The position numbers and the translations under genes are program-made. Below are positions 32,117 through 40,406 of a stretch of 64,000 nucleotides of DNA, one piece after another. Below the pieces are notes generated by a model. It was not told the DNA's origin and made no database searches. It worked only from the letters and a program-made list of their open reading frames with translations. This DNA comes from Aeromonas lusitana (GTDB taxonomy: Bacteria; Pseudomonadota; Gammaproteobacteria; Enterobacterales; Aeromonadaceae). Numbering within the stretch: position 1 is the stretch's first letter; each line of letters starts with the position of its first letter. The stretch is taken from positions 27,718 to 91,717 of the forward strand of contig NZ_PGCP01000011.1 in NCBI RefSeq assembly GCF_002812985.1, given 5' to 3'.

Positions 32117-33460
32117 TTATGGGGTCTGATCCCCTCGCTCCGTCACCTGGTACCAGTCCAGCTTGCGGGTCAGCAGCATGATGAGCGCCAGGATGGCAAA
32201 CAGCAGCAGGGCGCCAAGCAGCAGGGCTATCTCTTCCGCCTGCAATAATCCGAACAATATGCTGTATACCAGCCCCAGCAGCGCCGCGAATCCCAGCCCC
32301 TGCCTGGTCCCGCCCAGCACATGGCTGAGGTAGAAGCCGTTGAGGGAGACGCTGGCCAGACTCGCGACCAGATATGCCCAGCCAAAGCCGATGTGCTCGG
32401 TCAGCGCCAACAGAACCAGGTAGAAGATGACCAACCCCATGCCCACCAGGGCGTACTGGATCGGGTGTACCCTCAGCCCCTTGAGCAGCTCGAACATGAA
32501 GAAGCTGAGGAAGGTGAGGCCGATGAACAGCAAGGCATACTTGGCCGCCCGCTCGTTTTGTTGATAGTGATCCACCGGTTGCACCAGGCTGACGCTGAAA
32601 CTCGGCAGTTTAGCCCCGACACCTTTCATCAGGCGGTTGAAGCGGGTCTCCATGTCGGTGGCAAACCAGCTGGTCTGCCAGTTGGCGTCGAACCCCTGCT
32701 CGCCCAGGGTGCGGTTGCCGGGCAGGAAGTCGCCGATGAAATTGGGGTGGGGCCAGTTGCTGCTCAGATGTAGCTTGCTGTCCTGACCGAGGGGGACCAC
32801 TTCCAGCGCATTCATCCCCTGCAGGTTCAGCTCGATGTGAAAGCGGCCATCCTCGCCGGGCAAGGCATCGAGTGGCGCGTGGATGCCTGCCATGGCGTCC
32901 CCCAGCAGGGCGCCTGGTGCGAACGGGATACGCGCCTCTCCCAGCCGCAGCTCGGGCACGCTGTTGATGCCACGGGCATCGGACAGCACCAGGCTGAGGT
33001 AAGGCTTGCCCGGCACCAGGGCGGGATCGGCGCCGTCAAAACGCAAGTCCGGGTTGTCGGCCACCAGCATCTTGTCGCTGAGATTGCCCGGCAAGCGGCC
33101 GGAGAGGGAGAGACGGCTCTGATAGACCTGGGCTTGATAGATGCCGAGCTTGCGCGGGGTCACCTTCATGCTGGCCCGTACATCCAGCTGCTCCGGCAGC
33201 AGGTAGCGGTAGACCCGCTCCTCGCGCACGAAACGCTTGCCATCCTGCTCCACAGTCACGGCCCGGGTATAGGGCTGGACCAGCACAGGCCCCAGCAGTC
33301 TCTGTGGGCCGCTGCTGCTGGCCATGATGCTGTTGATGGCCTGGCTGCGATAGGCCTGGCGCTCCCGGTTCAGCTCCATGATGGAGTGCACCGGTATCAT
33401 CAGCAGCAGGCTGAGCAACAGCAGCATGACGATCTTGTGGGTGAATATCTGTTTGACCAT
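32117..33460 (-). CDS. creD: CreD inner-membrane protein (BlrD), CreBC-regulated
   Basis: The 447-aa protein (E. coli CreD 450) starts MVKQIFTHKIVMLLLLSLLLMIPVHSIMELNRERQ, a signal-anchor typical of CreD. A large periplasmic domain follows, then five or six helices from about residue 305 (LLFIGLTFLSFFMFELLKGLRVHPIQYALVG, a CreD hallmark). CreD is the strongest target of the CreBC system, and its overexpression is linked to beta-lactam and colicin tolerance; its biochemistry is unknown. A cre/blr-tag lies 64-79 bp upstream of the start. Confidence 0.93.
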   Translation of the reverse strand: MVKQIFTHKIVMLLLLSLLLMIPVHSIMELNRERQAYRSQAINSIMASSSGPQRLLGPVLVQPYTRAVTVEQDGKRFVREERVYRYLLPEQLDVRASMKVTPRKLGIYQAQVYQSRLSLSGRLPGNLSDKMLVADNPDLRFDGADPALVPGKPYLSLVLSDARGINSVPELRLGEARIPFAPGALLGDAMAGIHAPLDALPGEDGRFHIELNLQGMNALEVVPLGQDSKLHLSSNWPHPNFIGDFLPGNRTLGEQGFDANWQTSWFATDMETRFNRLMKGVGAKLPSFSVSLVQPVDHYQQNERAAKYALLFIGLTFLSFFMFELLKGLRVHPIQYALVGMGLVIFYLVLLALTEHIGFGWAYLVASLASVSLNGFYLSHVLGGTRQGLGFAALLGLVYSILFGLLQAEEIALLLGALLLFAILALIMLLTRKLDWYQVTERGDQTP

Positions 33461-33502
33461 GACGCCTCTCCTTGTTGATGCAGGCGAGTGTGGCGGGTCT
33501 GG

Positions 33503-33539
33503 GTGAAGGGGAGATGAGGCTCTGTGAAGTCGGGGTGAA
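33503..33539 (-). promoter_or_regulatory. cre/blr-tag (CreB/BlrA binding site) upstream of creD
   Basis: On the minus strand the site is TTCAC-CCCGAC-TTCAC (33524-33539), a perfect match to the TTCACnnnnnnTTCAC tag bound by CreB/BlrA. A further TTCAC at 33503-33507, 16 bases downstream on that strand, is an extra half-site. It sits between the blaOXA terminator and creD. Confidence 0.88.
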
Positions 33540-33544
33540 GGGAA

Positions 33545-33570
33545 TAAAAAAACCGGCGCTGGGCGCCGGC
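33545..33570 (-). terminator. Terminator after blaOXA
   Basis: Read on the minus strand, GCCGGCGC-CCA-GCGCCGGT is followed by a run of seven or eight T residues. It begins 12 bases after the blaOXA stop and separates that gene from the creD promoter. Confidence 0.85.
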
Positions 33571-33581
33571 TCTGAAGGATA

Positions 33582-34376
33582 TTACAGCTTCTTCAACTGG
33601 GCCGGCAGGGCGGCAAACACCTCGTCCCTGGCCTTGAGGGAGGCAAACTGCTTGCCCGGCTTCTGGATGACGGTGTGGACGAAGATGAGCTTCTTGTCCT
33701 GCTTGCTGGCCCAGCCGACGAACCAGCCGATCTGCTGCTCCCGGTTGAGGCTGCCATCCAGTAGCTTGGGGTAGCCCATGCCGGTCTTGCCGTGGATCTG
33801 CCAACCGTCGATGTCGGGCTGGCGCAGGATATTGGCCGTGTGCTGCAGCGTCTGGGCGGAGACTGGCAGCTTGCCGCTCACCAGTTTGCCGAGGAAGCGG
33901 GCCTGCTCTTGCGGGCTGATGGCGAGGCTGGAGCTGAGCCAGGCCTGGGTCAGGCCGTCGTGTTTGCCCGGATTGCCCAAGAGATCCCGGTTGCCATAGT
34001 CGAAGCCGTCCACATAGTGCTGCAGCCGCGCTATTCCCAGCCACTCGGTGAGGCGCTGGGAGTACCAGATGACGGAGTACTTCATCCAGCTGCTCGGGCT
34101 GGTGGTCTGTCGCCATTCCGGCAGAAAGTCGGCGTCCCCGGGTTTGAACGGCAGGGCCGGCAGCTGTTCATCCACCAGGAAGCCGCTGTCATAGCCCATC
34201 AGCGCCAGCGGGATCTTGAAGGTGGATGCCGGGGGAAGCTGGGTGGCGCAATCGCCCTGGCTGGAGAGGGGCTTGCCGCTGCCATCGGCAAACAGCAGGC
34301 AGCCTGACGCGGCGCTGGTGGGCAATGAACAGAGCAGACCGGCGGCGAGCAGGCCGGACAACAGAATGCGGGACAT
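33582..34376 (-). CDS. blaOXA: Class D beta-lactamase, OXA-12/AmpS family
   Basis: With the start at 34376 the protein is 264 aa with a signal peptide (SRILLSGLLAAGLLCSLPTSA). Class D motifs are present: STFK with nucleophile S51 and carboxylatable lysine K54, S101-V-I (SxV position), YGN at 127-129, W146 and KTG at 197-199. This is the intrinsic Aeromonas OXA-12/AmpS type, not an acquired mobile OXA: codon use and place next to creBC fit the chromosome. The gene is 114 bp after creC. An imperfect cre/blr-tag may lie in that gap (TTCAC at 34460-34456 followed, at the right spacing, by CACAC). Confidence 0.94.
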   Translation of the reverse strand: MSRILLSGLLAAGLLCSLPTSAASGCLLFADGSGKPLSSQGDCATQLPPASTFKIPLALMGYDSGFLVDEQLPALPFKPGDADFLPEWRQTTSPSSWMKYSVIWYSQRLTEWLGIARLQHYVDGFDYGNRDLLGNPGKHDGLTQAWLSSSLAISPQEQARFLGKLVSGKLPVSAQTLQHTANILRQPDIDGWQIHGKTGMGYPKLLDGSLNREQQIGWFVGWASKQDKKLIFVHTVIQKPGKQFASLKARDEVFAALPAQLKKL

Positions 34377-34490
34377 GAAGATCTCCTTGTGTGAGCGCCA
34401 CCATGGCACTCAGATTCCGAAGGAGCGCAGCTTAGTCCCGCTGTGTGTGTTCAATGTGAAGTCAGCATCAGGGTGGATGGAATCCTCACT

Positions 34491-35912
34491 TCAAGCCGCG
34501 GGCAACCAGAGTTCGGCCAGCACGCCGCCATCGGGATGATTGTCCAGGGTCAAGCGGCCGCCGTGCTGGCGCGCCACCTCGCGGGCGAAGCTGAGGCCAA
34601 GACCACTGCTCTTGCCCTTGTCGGGTCTGGGCAGGGAGTAGAAGCGCTCGAAGATGCGCGGCAGGGCGTAATCCGGGATGCCGGGCCCCAGATCCCTCAC
34701 CTGGAAGCGATAGCCGCCGGCATGTACCTCCCCCGTCAGGGTGACGAGGCCGCCGATCGGCGAGAAGTCGATGGCGTTGTCCAGCAGGTTGCCTAGGGCC
34801 TGCTCCACCAGCAGCGGGTCCCATTTCTGTTTCTGGGCTTCGGCCAGATCGAGCCGGAGGCTGAGCTGGCGACGCTGGGCGACTATCTGGCGGGCGTCCA
34901 GTACCCGCCTGCCGAGCCTGGCGGGATCGCAGGCCTGGCGATCCAGCCCCTGCCCTGACTCCAGCCTGGCCAGCTGCAACATGCGCTCGATCAGCTGCTG
35001 CATGCGGGCCGTCTCCAGGTTGATGTTGCCGATAAAGCGCGTGGCCACCTCGGGGGGCGGCGCCTCGGCCAAAATCTCCCCCGCCCCGCGAATGGCGGCC
35101 AGCGGGCTCTTTAGCTCATGGGTCAGGCTGTGGACATAGGACTCGATGTAGGACTTGCCATCCAGCTGGCGGCGCATGGTCTCAAGGGAGCGACCGAGCC
35201 GGTCCAGCTCAGGGCTGTAGAGCCGTGGCAGGCTGGTGGGTTGCCCTTGACTGACCGCATCGGCGTATTGCACCAGCTTGCCGATGGCGCGGTTGAGCCA
35301 CCACACCAGCAGGCCCCCGATCAGCAGTGAGATGAGCAGCAGCATGGCCGCCCCCTGCAACAGCTGGTGCTCGCTGCGCTCTATCATGGGCAACAGGGTG
35401 CGGTTGGGCTTGGCGACGGTGAGGGAGCCCAGGATATTTGTGCCATCGCGCAGGGGGGCGGCCACGTGCATCACCGAGCTGGCGGGATCGTCCGGATCGC
35501 TGCGGGTGCTGCGGGCGCCGTACTCCCCGCGCAGGGTGCGGTAGACGTCGTTCCAGCGCGAATAGTCCTTGCCGAGATCCTGGCCGCTGGAGTCATAGAC
35601 CACTATTCCCTTCCCATCGACCACATAGATACGGTACTCGGTCTGTTGCTTGAGGTGGCCGTCGATCAGGGCGTTGAGGGGGGTCTGGTTGAGGCGATCG
35701 AAGGCGCTGGCCAGCCGGCCATTCGCCATCTTCCCCTCCTGCAGATCGCCTAACGCCATCGGCGCCAGCAACTGGGCCATGTCCACCAGGGTATCTTCGG
35801 TGGCGCTGCGCACCCCGGGTTTGATCTCCTCGACGAAGATCTCCAGCACGAACCAGGCCGCCAGGGCGAAGATCAGCACCAGGCCGCACAGCAGCTGCAG
35901 GCCTATCCTCAT
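34491..35912 (-). CDS. creC: CreC/BlrB sensor histidine kinase
   Basis: The 473-aa kinase (E. coli CreC 474) has an N-terminal helix (residues 5-27), a periplasmic sensor domain with IYVVDGKGIVVYDSSGQDLGKDYSRWNDVY, a second helix (186-206), HAMP, the H-box HSLTHELKSP with H265, and an HATPase domain (LGNLLDNAIDF, VRDLGPGIP, GKSSGLGLSFAREV). In Aeromonas the ortholog BlrB, with BlrA, controls several chromosomal beta-lactamases. It follows creB by 52 bp. Confidence 0.93.
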   Translation of the reverse strand: MRIGLQLLCGLVLIFALAAWFVLEIFVEEIKPGVRSATEDTLVDMAQLLAPMALGDLQEGKMANGRLASAFDRLNQTPLNALIDGHLKQQTEYRIYVVDGKGIVVYDSSGQDLGKDYSRWNDVYRTLRGEYGARSTRSDPDDPASSVMHVAAPLRDGTNILGSLTVAKPNRTLLPMIERSEHQLLQGAAMLLLISLLIGGLLVWWLNRAIGKLVQYADAVSQGQPTSLPRLYSPELDRLGRSLETMRRQLDGKSYIESYVHSLTHELKSPLAAIRGAGEILAEAPPPEVATRFIGNINLETARMQQLIERMLQLARLESGQGLDRQACDPARLGRRVLDARQIVAQRRQLSLRLDLAEAQKQKWDPLLVEQALGNLLDNAIDFSPIGGLVTLTGEVHAGGYRFQVRDLGPGIPDYALPRIFERFYSLPRPDKGKSSGLGLSFAREVARQHGGRLTLDNHPDGGVLAELWLPAA

Positions 35913-35964
35913 GTCCGCCCCCGGCTATCACCCAGTTTTGGATCGCATCGCCGCGTCGCCCTCG

Positions 35965-36639
35965 TCATGCCAGCTCCAGGCTGTAGCCCAGTCCGCGATG
36001 GGTCAGGATCAGGCTGGTGGCCGGATCCCGTTCCCGCAACTTGGCGCGCAGGGTCTTGATATGGGTATCCACGGTGCGATCCAGGCTCTCCTCCGCCCCG
36101 CTCCACACCAGATCCATCAACTGCTGGCGGGAGTAGACCCGCCCCGGTGCCTGCATCAGGGTCTTGAGCAGCAGGTATTCGTAGCGGGTGAGGGCCAGGG
36201 CCTGACCATGGAAGCAGATGCGGGCCCGCTCCTCGTCCAGCGTCAGGGGTTGGTGGCTGGCTTGGGGGAGCGGCTGGCTGCGGCGCAGGATCACCCGCAC
36301 CCGGGCACACACCTCCCGCGGCGAGAACGGCTTGGCCACATAATCATCGGCCCCTATCTCCAGCCCGATCAGGCGGTCTATCTCCTCGCTGCGGGCGGTG
36401 AGAAACATCAGCGGGATATCACAGCGGGCCCGTACCTGCTTGCACAGCTCGAAGCCGCTGAGATCAGGCAGCCCCACATCCAGGATCAGGAAATCGGGCT
36501 GCGTCTGTTCCAGTCGCGCCAGCATGGGCTGGCCCAAGGGGAACCACTCCACCTCGAAACCGTCCGTTTGCAGCGCATAGATCAGGGTATCGGCGATGCT
36601 GGCTTCATCTTCCACCAGCCAGATGACTCGTTTTTGCAT
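35965..36639 (-). CDS. creB: CreB/BlrA OmpR-type response regulator
   Basis: The start at 36639 (MQKRVIWLVEDEASIADTLIY) aligns with E. coli CreB (229 aa) and gives 224 aa. The receiver has D11-type acidic residues, phospho-acceptor D54 (ILDVGLPDLSGFEL) and the KPFSPREVCARVR segment. The winged-helix DNA-binding domain contains LTRYEYLLLKTLMQAPGRVYSRQQLMDLVW and RTVDTHIKTLRAKLR. It binds TTCACnnnnnnTTCAC tags such as the one before creD. Confidence 0.94.
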   Translation of the reverse strand: MQKRVIWLVEDEASIADTLIYALQTDGFEVEWFPLGQPMLARLEQTQPDFLILDVGLPDLSGFELCKQVRARCDIPLMFLTARSEEIDRLIGLEIGADDYVAKPFSPREVCARVRVILRRSQPLPQASHQPLTLDEERARICFHGQALALTRYEYLLLKTLMQAPGRVYSRQQLMDLVWSGAEESLDRTVDTHIKTLRAKLRERDPATSLILTHRGLGYSLELA

Positions 36640-36729
36640 GGCGTCCTCTCGCAAATCAGCCCCCCATTCTGGCATCGAACCAAATCGGATCCTATTTGCC
36701 GTTTGATTTTTCCAAAAAAGTCGCTAACA

Positions 36730-36753
36730 TTTCGACATTCTTTCGAATCGAAA
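36730..36753. promoter_or_regulatory. Candidate DeoR-family operator (TTTCG repeats)
   Basis: TTTCG occurs at 36730 and 36741, 11 bp (one helical turn) apart, and the second copy pairs with CGAAA to form TTTCGAATCGAAA (36741-36753). The site ends 7 bp before the regulator's ATG, so binding would block its expression. A matching palindrome TTTCGAAACGAAA is inside the gene at 36984-36996. TTTCG-type repeats are common in operators of this family. Confidence 0.55.
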
Positions 36754-36760
36754 CTTAGCG

Positions 36761-37534
36761 ATGAGCAAACGCAACACCCAACAGCGCCGTCACACCATAG
36801 TGACCCTGGTTCAGGAACAGGGAGAAGTGAGTGTAGACGCCCTCGCCAAGCACTTCTCCACCTCGGAAGTCACCATACGCAAAGATCTGGCGGTGCTGGA
36901 AACTGGCGGTCTGCTGCTGCGCCGTTACGGTGGAGCCGTGCCCCTGCCGAGCGAGATGGTGGCGAATGATAATCCCGAACAAGTTTCGAAACGAAAGATG
37001 GCCATCGCCCGCGCCGCCGCCGAACGCATCCGCGATCACAACCGCGTCATCATCGACAGCGGCAGTACCACCAGCGCCATGATCCCCCTGCTCGGCAACA
37101 AGCGTGGCCTCATCGTCATGACCAACTCCCTCAATGTGGCGGGCGCCCTGCGGGAGCTGGAGAACGAACCCACCTTGCTGATGACGGGCGGTACCTGGGA
37201 TCCCCATTCCGAATCCTTCCAGGGTCAGGTGGCGGAACAGGTGCTGCGCTCCTACGACTTCGATCAGCTGTTCATCGGTGCCGATGGCATCGATCTGGCG
37301 CGGGGCACCACCACCTTCAACGAGCTGGTGGGCCTCTCCCGGGTGATGGCCGAGGTCTCCCGCGAGGTCATCGTCATGGTCGAGTCCGAGAAGATTGGCC
37401 GCAAGATCCCGAACCTGGAGCTGCCCTGGGGCAGCGTCCACACCCTGGTGACCGACGAGGGACTGGCCCCCGAGGCCAGGGAACAGCTTCAAGCGCAGGG
37501 GATCCAGCTGGTCTGTGCCCCTGTTGTCAGTTGA
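36761..37534 (+). CDS. DeoR/GlpR-family transcriptional regulator upstream of glmS
   Basis: The 257-aa protein has an N-terminal DeoR helix-turn-helix (RRHTIVTLVQEQGEVSVDALAKHFSTSEVTIRKDLAVLE, then RRYGGAV) and a C-terminal phosphosugar-sensing domain (IDSGSTTSAMIPLL, MTNSLNVAGAL, LMTGGTWDPHSESFQG, FIGADGIDLARGTTTFNE). Such proteins sense sugar phosphates. Placed 67 bp before glmS, it probably controls amino sugar metabolism, perhaps with glucosamine-6-phosphate as ligand; that is inference. Confidence 0.9.
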   Translation: MSKRNTQQRRHTIVTLVQEQGEVSVDALAKHFSTSEVTIRKDLAVLETGGLLLRRYGGAVPLPSEMVANDNPEQVSKRKMAIARAAAERIRDHNRVIIDSGSTTSAMIPLLGNKRGLIVMTNSLNVAGALRELENEPTLLMTGGTWDPHSESFQGQVAEQVLRSYDFDQLFIGADGIDLARGTTTFNELVGLSRVMAEVSREVIVMVESEKIGRKIPNLELPWGSVHTLVTDEGLAPEAREQLQAQGIQLVCAPVVS

Positions 37535-37601
37535 TATGACTGCCTAAACCGAACATCCAACTATCCAAAGCATCAAGTATTAACGTCTCAAGGAGAATCC
37601 T

Positions 37602-39434
37602 ATGTGTGGCATCGTCGGGGCCGTGGCCCAACGTGATGTGGCTGAAATCCTGGTAGAAGGCCTGCGCCGTCTGGAATACCGCGGTTATGACTCCGCCGGT
37701 GTGGCCGTGTTCAGCGCCAGCCAGCCGCTGCAGCGGGTACGCCGCCTCGGCAAGGTAGCCGAGCTGGCCAAGGCGCTGGAGGAGCAGTCCGTGCATGGCG
37801 GTACCGGCATCGCCCACACCCGTTGGGCCACCCACGGCGAGCCGTCCGAACGCAATGCTCACCCCCACGTCTCCGAGCATATAGTTGTGGTGCACAACGG
37901 CATCATAGAGAACCACGAAGAGCTGCGCAGCCGGCTGCAGGGCATGGGCTATGAGTTCAGCTCAGATACCGATACTGAAGTCATTGCCCACCTAGTGCAT
38001 CACGAGCTGAAATCCGCCCCCAGCCTGCTGGCGGCCATGCAGGTCGCGGTGAAACAGCTGCGCGGTGCCTACGGCACTGTGGTGATGGACAGCCGCGACG
38101 ACAGCCGTGTGGTGGTCGCCCGCTCCGGCTCCCCCCTGGTGATCGGCCGCGGCATCGGCGAGAACTTCATCGCCTCCGATCAGATGGCCCTGCTGCCGGT
38201 GACCCGTCGCTTCATCTTCCTGGAAGAGGGTGACGTGGCCGAGGTGACCCGCCGCGACGTCCATGTGTTCGACACAAACGGCAATGTCGTGGTGCGCGAG
38301 GAGCTGGAGTCAGAGTTGTCCCACGACGCCGGCGACAAGGGCGAGTACCGCCACTACATGCTCAAAGAGATCTACGAGCAGCCCAAGGCCATCACCAACA
38401 CCCTGGAAGGGCGTCTGGGCAACGATCACGTGATCGTCGAGTCGTTTGGCAACGGCGCCCGCGCCATCTTCGACAAGGTCGAGCACGTCCAGATCGTGGC
38501 CTGCGGCACCTCCTACAACTCCGGCATGGTGGCACGCTACTGGTTCGAAGAGATCGCCGGTGTCTCCTGCGACGTGGAGATCGCCTCCGAGTTCCGCTAC
38601 CGCAAGTCGGTGGTACGCCCCAACAGCCTGCTGGTGACCCTGTCCCAGAGCGGCGAGACCGCCGACACCCTGGCCGCCCTGCGCCTGGCCAAGGAGTCCG
38701 GTTACATGAGCTCCCTGGCCATCTGCAACGTGCCAGGCTCCTCCCTGGTGCGCGAATCCGACCTGGCCTTCATGACCCGGGCCGGTGCCGAGATCGGCGT
38801 CGCCTCCACCAAGGCGTTCACCACCCAGCTGGCCGGCCTGCTGATGCTGGTGGCCTCCGTCGGTCACTGCCGCGGTCACCTGAGCGCCGCCGCCGAGGCC
38901 GAGCTGGTCAAGGCGCTGCAAGCCCTGCCGCTGCGCATCAAGGAGAGCCTGGCGCTGGCCAAGCAGATCGAGACCCTGGCGGAAGAATTTGCCGACAAAC
39001 ACCACAGCCTGTTCCTCGGTCGTGGCAGCCAGTACCCCATCGCCATGGAAGGGGCGCTCAAGCTCAAGGAGATCTCCTACATCCACGCCGAGGCCTATGC
39101 CGCCGGTGAGCTCAAACACGGTCCGCTGGCACTGATCGACGCCGAGATGCCCATCATAGTGGTGGCGCCGAACAACGATCTGCTGGAGAAGCTGAAATCC
39201 AACGTGGAAGAGGTGCGCGCCCGTGGCGGCATCCTGTACGTGTTCGCCGATGCAGACGCCGGCTTCAAGAGCGATGAGACCATGCGGGTGATGAGCCTGA
39301 ACCACGTGGAAGAGATGATAGCCCCCATCGTCTATACGGTGCCGCTGCAACTGCTCTCCTATCACGTGGCCCTCATCAAGGGCACGGACGTGGATCAGCC
39401 GCGCAACCTGGCAAAGTCCGTTACCGTGGAATAA
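37602..39434 (+). CDS. glmS: Glutamine-fructose-6-phosphate aminotransferase GlmS
   Basis: GlmS (610 aa; E. coli 609) makes glucosamine-6-phosphate. The N-terminal glutaminase starts with the catalytic cysteine ([33 protein letters not shown]), and two SIS domains follow ([71 protein letters not shown]). The end LAKSVTVE is the conserved stretch whose DNA is read by TnsD. A Tn7-family element is inserted 25 bp downstream, which leaves the gene intact but moves its terminator 12.8 kb away (52272). Confidence 0.98.
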   Translation: MCGIVGAVAQRDVAEILVEGLRRLEYRGYDSAGVAVFSASQPLQRVRRLGKVAELAKALEEQSVHGGTGIAHTRWATHGEPSERNAHPHVSEHIVVVHNGIIENHEELRSRLQGMGYEFSSDTDTEVIAHLVHHELKSAPSLLAAMQVAVKQLRGAYGTVVMDSRDDSRVVVARSGSPLVIGRGIGENFIASDQMALLPVTRRFIFLEEGDVAEVTRRDVHVFDTNGNVVVREELESELSHDAGDKGEYRHYMLKEIYEQPKAITNTLEGRLGNDHVIVESFGNGARAIFDKVEHVQIVACGTSYNSGMVARYWFEEIAGVSCDVEIASEFRYRKSVVRPNSLLVTLSQSGETADTLAALRLAKESGYMSSLAICNVPGSSLVRESDLAFMTRAGAEIGVASTKAFTTQLAGLLMLVASVGHCRGHLSAAAEAELVKALQALPLRIKESLALAKQIETLAEEFADKHHSLFLGRGSQYPIAMEGALKLKEISYIHAEAYAAGELKHGPLALIDAEMPIIVVAPNNDLLEKLKSNVEEVRARGGILYVFADADAGFKSDETMRVMSLNHVEEMIAPIVYTVPLQLLSYHVALIKGTDVDQPRNLAKSVTVE

Positions 39435-39454
39435 GCCGCTGCCTCAGGGGATGA

Positions 39455-39459
39455 GATGA
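39455..39459. other. attTn7 target-site duplication, glmS side
   Basis: GATGA directly precedes the transposon end TGTGGG and is repeated at 52228-52232 after the other end. Five-base duplications and this position downstream of glmS are those of Tn7. Confidence 0.97.
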
Positions 39460-39524
39460 TGTGGGATGAAAATAAAGTTTCATCCTTGAAAATAAAGTCT
39501 CACCATTAAAAATAGAGTTTCATC
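39460..39524. repeat. Tn7 R end: three head-to-tail TnsB-binding repeats
   Basis: After TGTGG come three abutting 20-bp repeats: GATGAAAATAAAGTTTCATC (39465-39484), CTTGAAAATAAAGTCTCACC (39485-39504) and ATTAAAAATAGAGTTTCATC (39505-39524). Closely packed sites are typical of the Tn7 right end, and TnsB binding is the known role of such repeats. Confidence 0.93.
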
Positions 39525-39528
39525 ATTT

Positions 39529-39573
39529 GGCCAACATCGACTAACCTCGAGTTATCAACAGTCGATGTTGGCC
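39529..39573 (+). promoter_or_regulatory. 14-bp perfect inverted repeat just before tnsA
   Basis: GGCCAACATCGACT (39529-39542) and its exact complement AGTCGATGTTGGCC (39560-39573) flank a 17-nt loop. The distal arm ends 5 bases before the tnsA ATG, followed by TTTCT, and no Shine-Dalgarno sequence is visible there. It could be an operator, or an RNA hairpin that terminates transcription coming from glmS or blocks tnsA translation. Confidence 0.7.
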
Positions 39574-39578
39574 TTTCT

Positions 39579-40406
39579 ATGTCAGGGATTTACAAGGGAC
39601 TGAATCAGGGACAGATAGACAGACGGATCAGGGAAGGCCGTTGCCAAGGTTATGGGCCTGACTACAAGCCGTTTATCTACACCAGGGACGTATCTTCTCT
39701 CGGTCGTTCCCACCGCATTTACGGCAAAAAATGCCGGCGTTTACACCACCTCCTCTCCGATCTGGAACTGGCTGTTCTCCTTACACTCGACTGGTCCCCT
39801 CATGTCATCGACATCAGGGAGCAGTTTCCCCTACGTGTCGAAGACACCGTCAGGCTTGCCCAAGAGCACGGCCTCCCCCACGGCAAATTCCAAGGAACCG
39901 CGCAGGTGCTGACCAGTGACTTCTTGGTAGACTTCGACGATCAGTCCAGGCCGACCATTGCCTTCCAGGCCAAGTACAGCGCCGATTTGGCGAAACCCGA
40001 AGTCATAGAACGCCTTGAGTTAGAGAGGCAATATTGGGCTGAGAAGAACATACCTTGGTACATCGTCACCGAGATGGATTTCGCCAAGACGGCTTTCAAC
40101 AACATCCAATGGCTTTACCCGGTACAGACGGAGGCTGCACTAGCAGCAGATGATCTGGAGCGCTATCTGGGGCTCTTCTCAAAGGAATTTATGCAGGCTC
40201 CCGACAGGCAAATAACCGCAGTGGCGCAGAGCCTCGACATAGTTTACGAACTGGAACCAGGACAGGCGTTGTACTGGCTTCGCCAACTCTTGGCCCGCCG
40301 TTACTTCATCTTCGACATCCCGGCCCCTTACAGGACCTTGCGGGGAAGCCAGCTCACACTCAACGACGACTGGCAAGGAGTCACCCAAGCCTATGCTGCC
40401 GGTTAA
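39579..40406 (+). CDS. tnsA: Tn7 transposase endonuclease subunit TnsA
   Basis: The 275-aa protein (Tn7 TnsA 273) cuts the 5' ends of the transposon, which makes transposition cut-and-paste. The restriction-enzyme-like active site is intact with the same numbering as Tn7: E63 (LSDLELAV), D114 (TSDFLVDF), Q130 and K132 (FQAKYS). QIDRRIREGRCQGYGPDY and EREYW-like segments also match. The ATG at 39579 fits the Tn7 N-terminus in length although no ribosome-binding site is seen. It overlaps tnsB by 14 bp. Confidence 0.96.
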   Translation: MSGIYKGLNQGQIDRRIREGRCQGYGPDYKPFIYTRDVSSLGRSHRIYGKKCRRLHHLLSDLELAVLLTLDWSPHVIDIREQFPLRVEDTVRLAQEHGLPHGKFQGTAQVLTSDFLVDFDDQSRPTIAFQAKYSADLAKPEVIERLELERQYWAEKNIPWYIVTEMDFAKTAFNNIQWLYPVQTEAALAADDLERYLGLFSKEFMQAPDRQITAVAQSLDIVYELEPGQALYWLRQLLARRYFIFDIPAPYRTLRGSQLTLNDDWQGVTQAYAAG

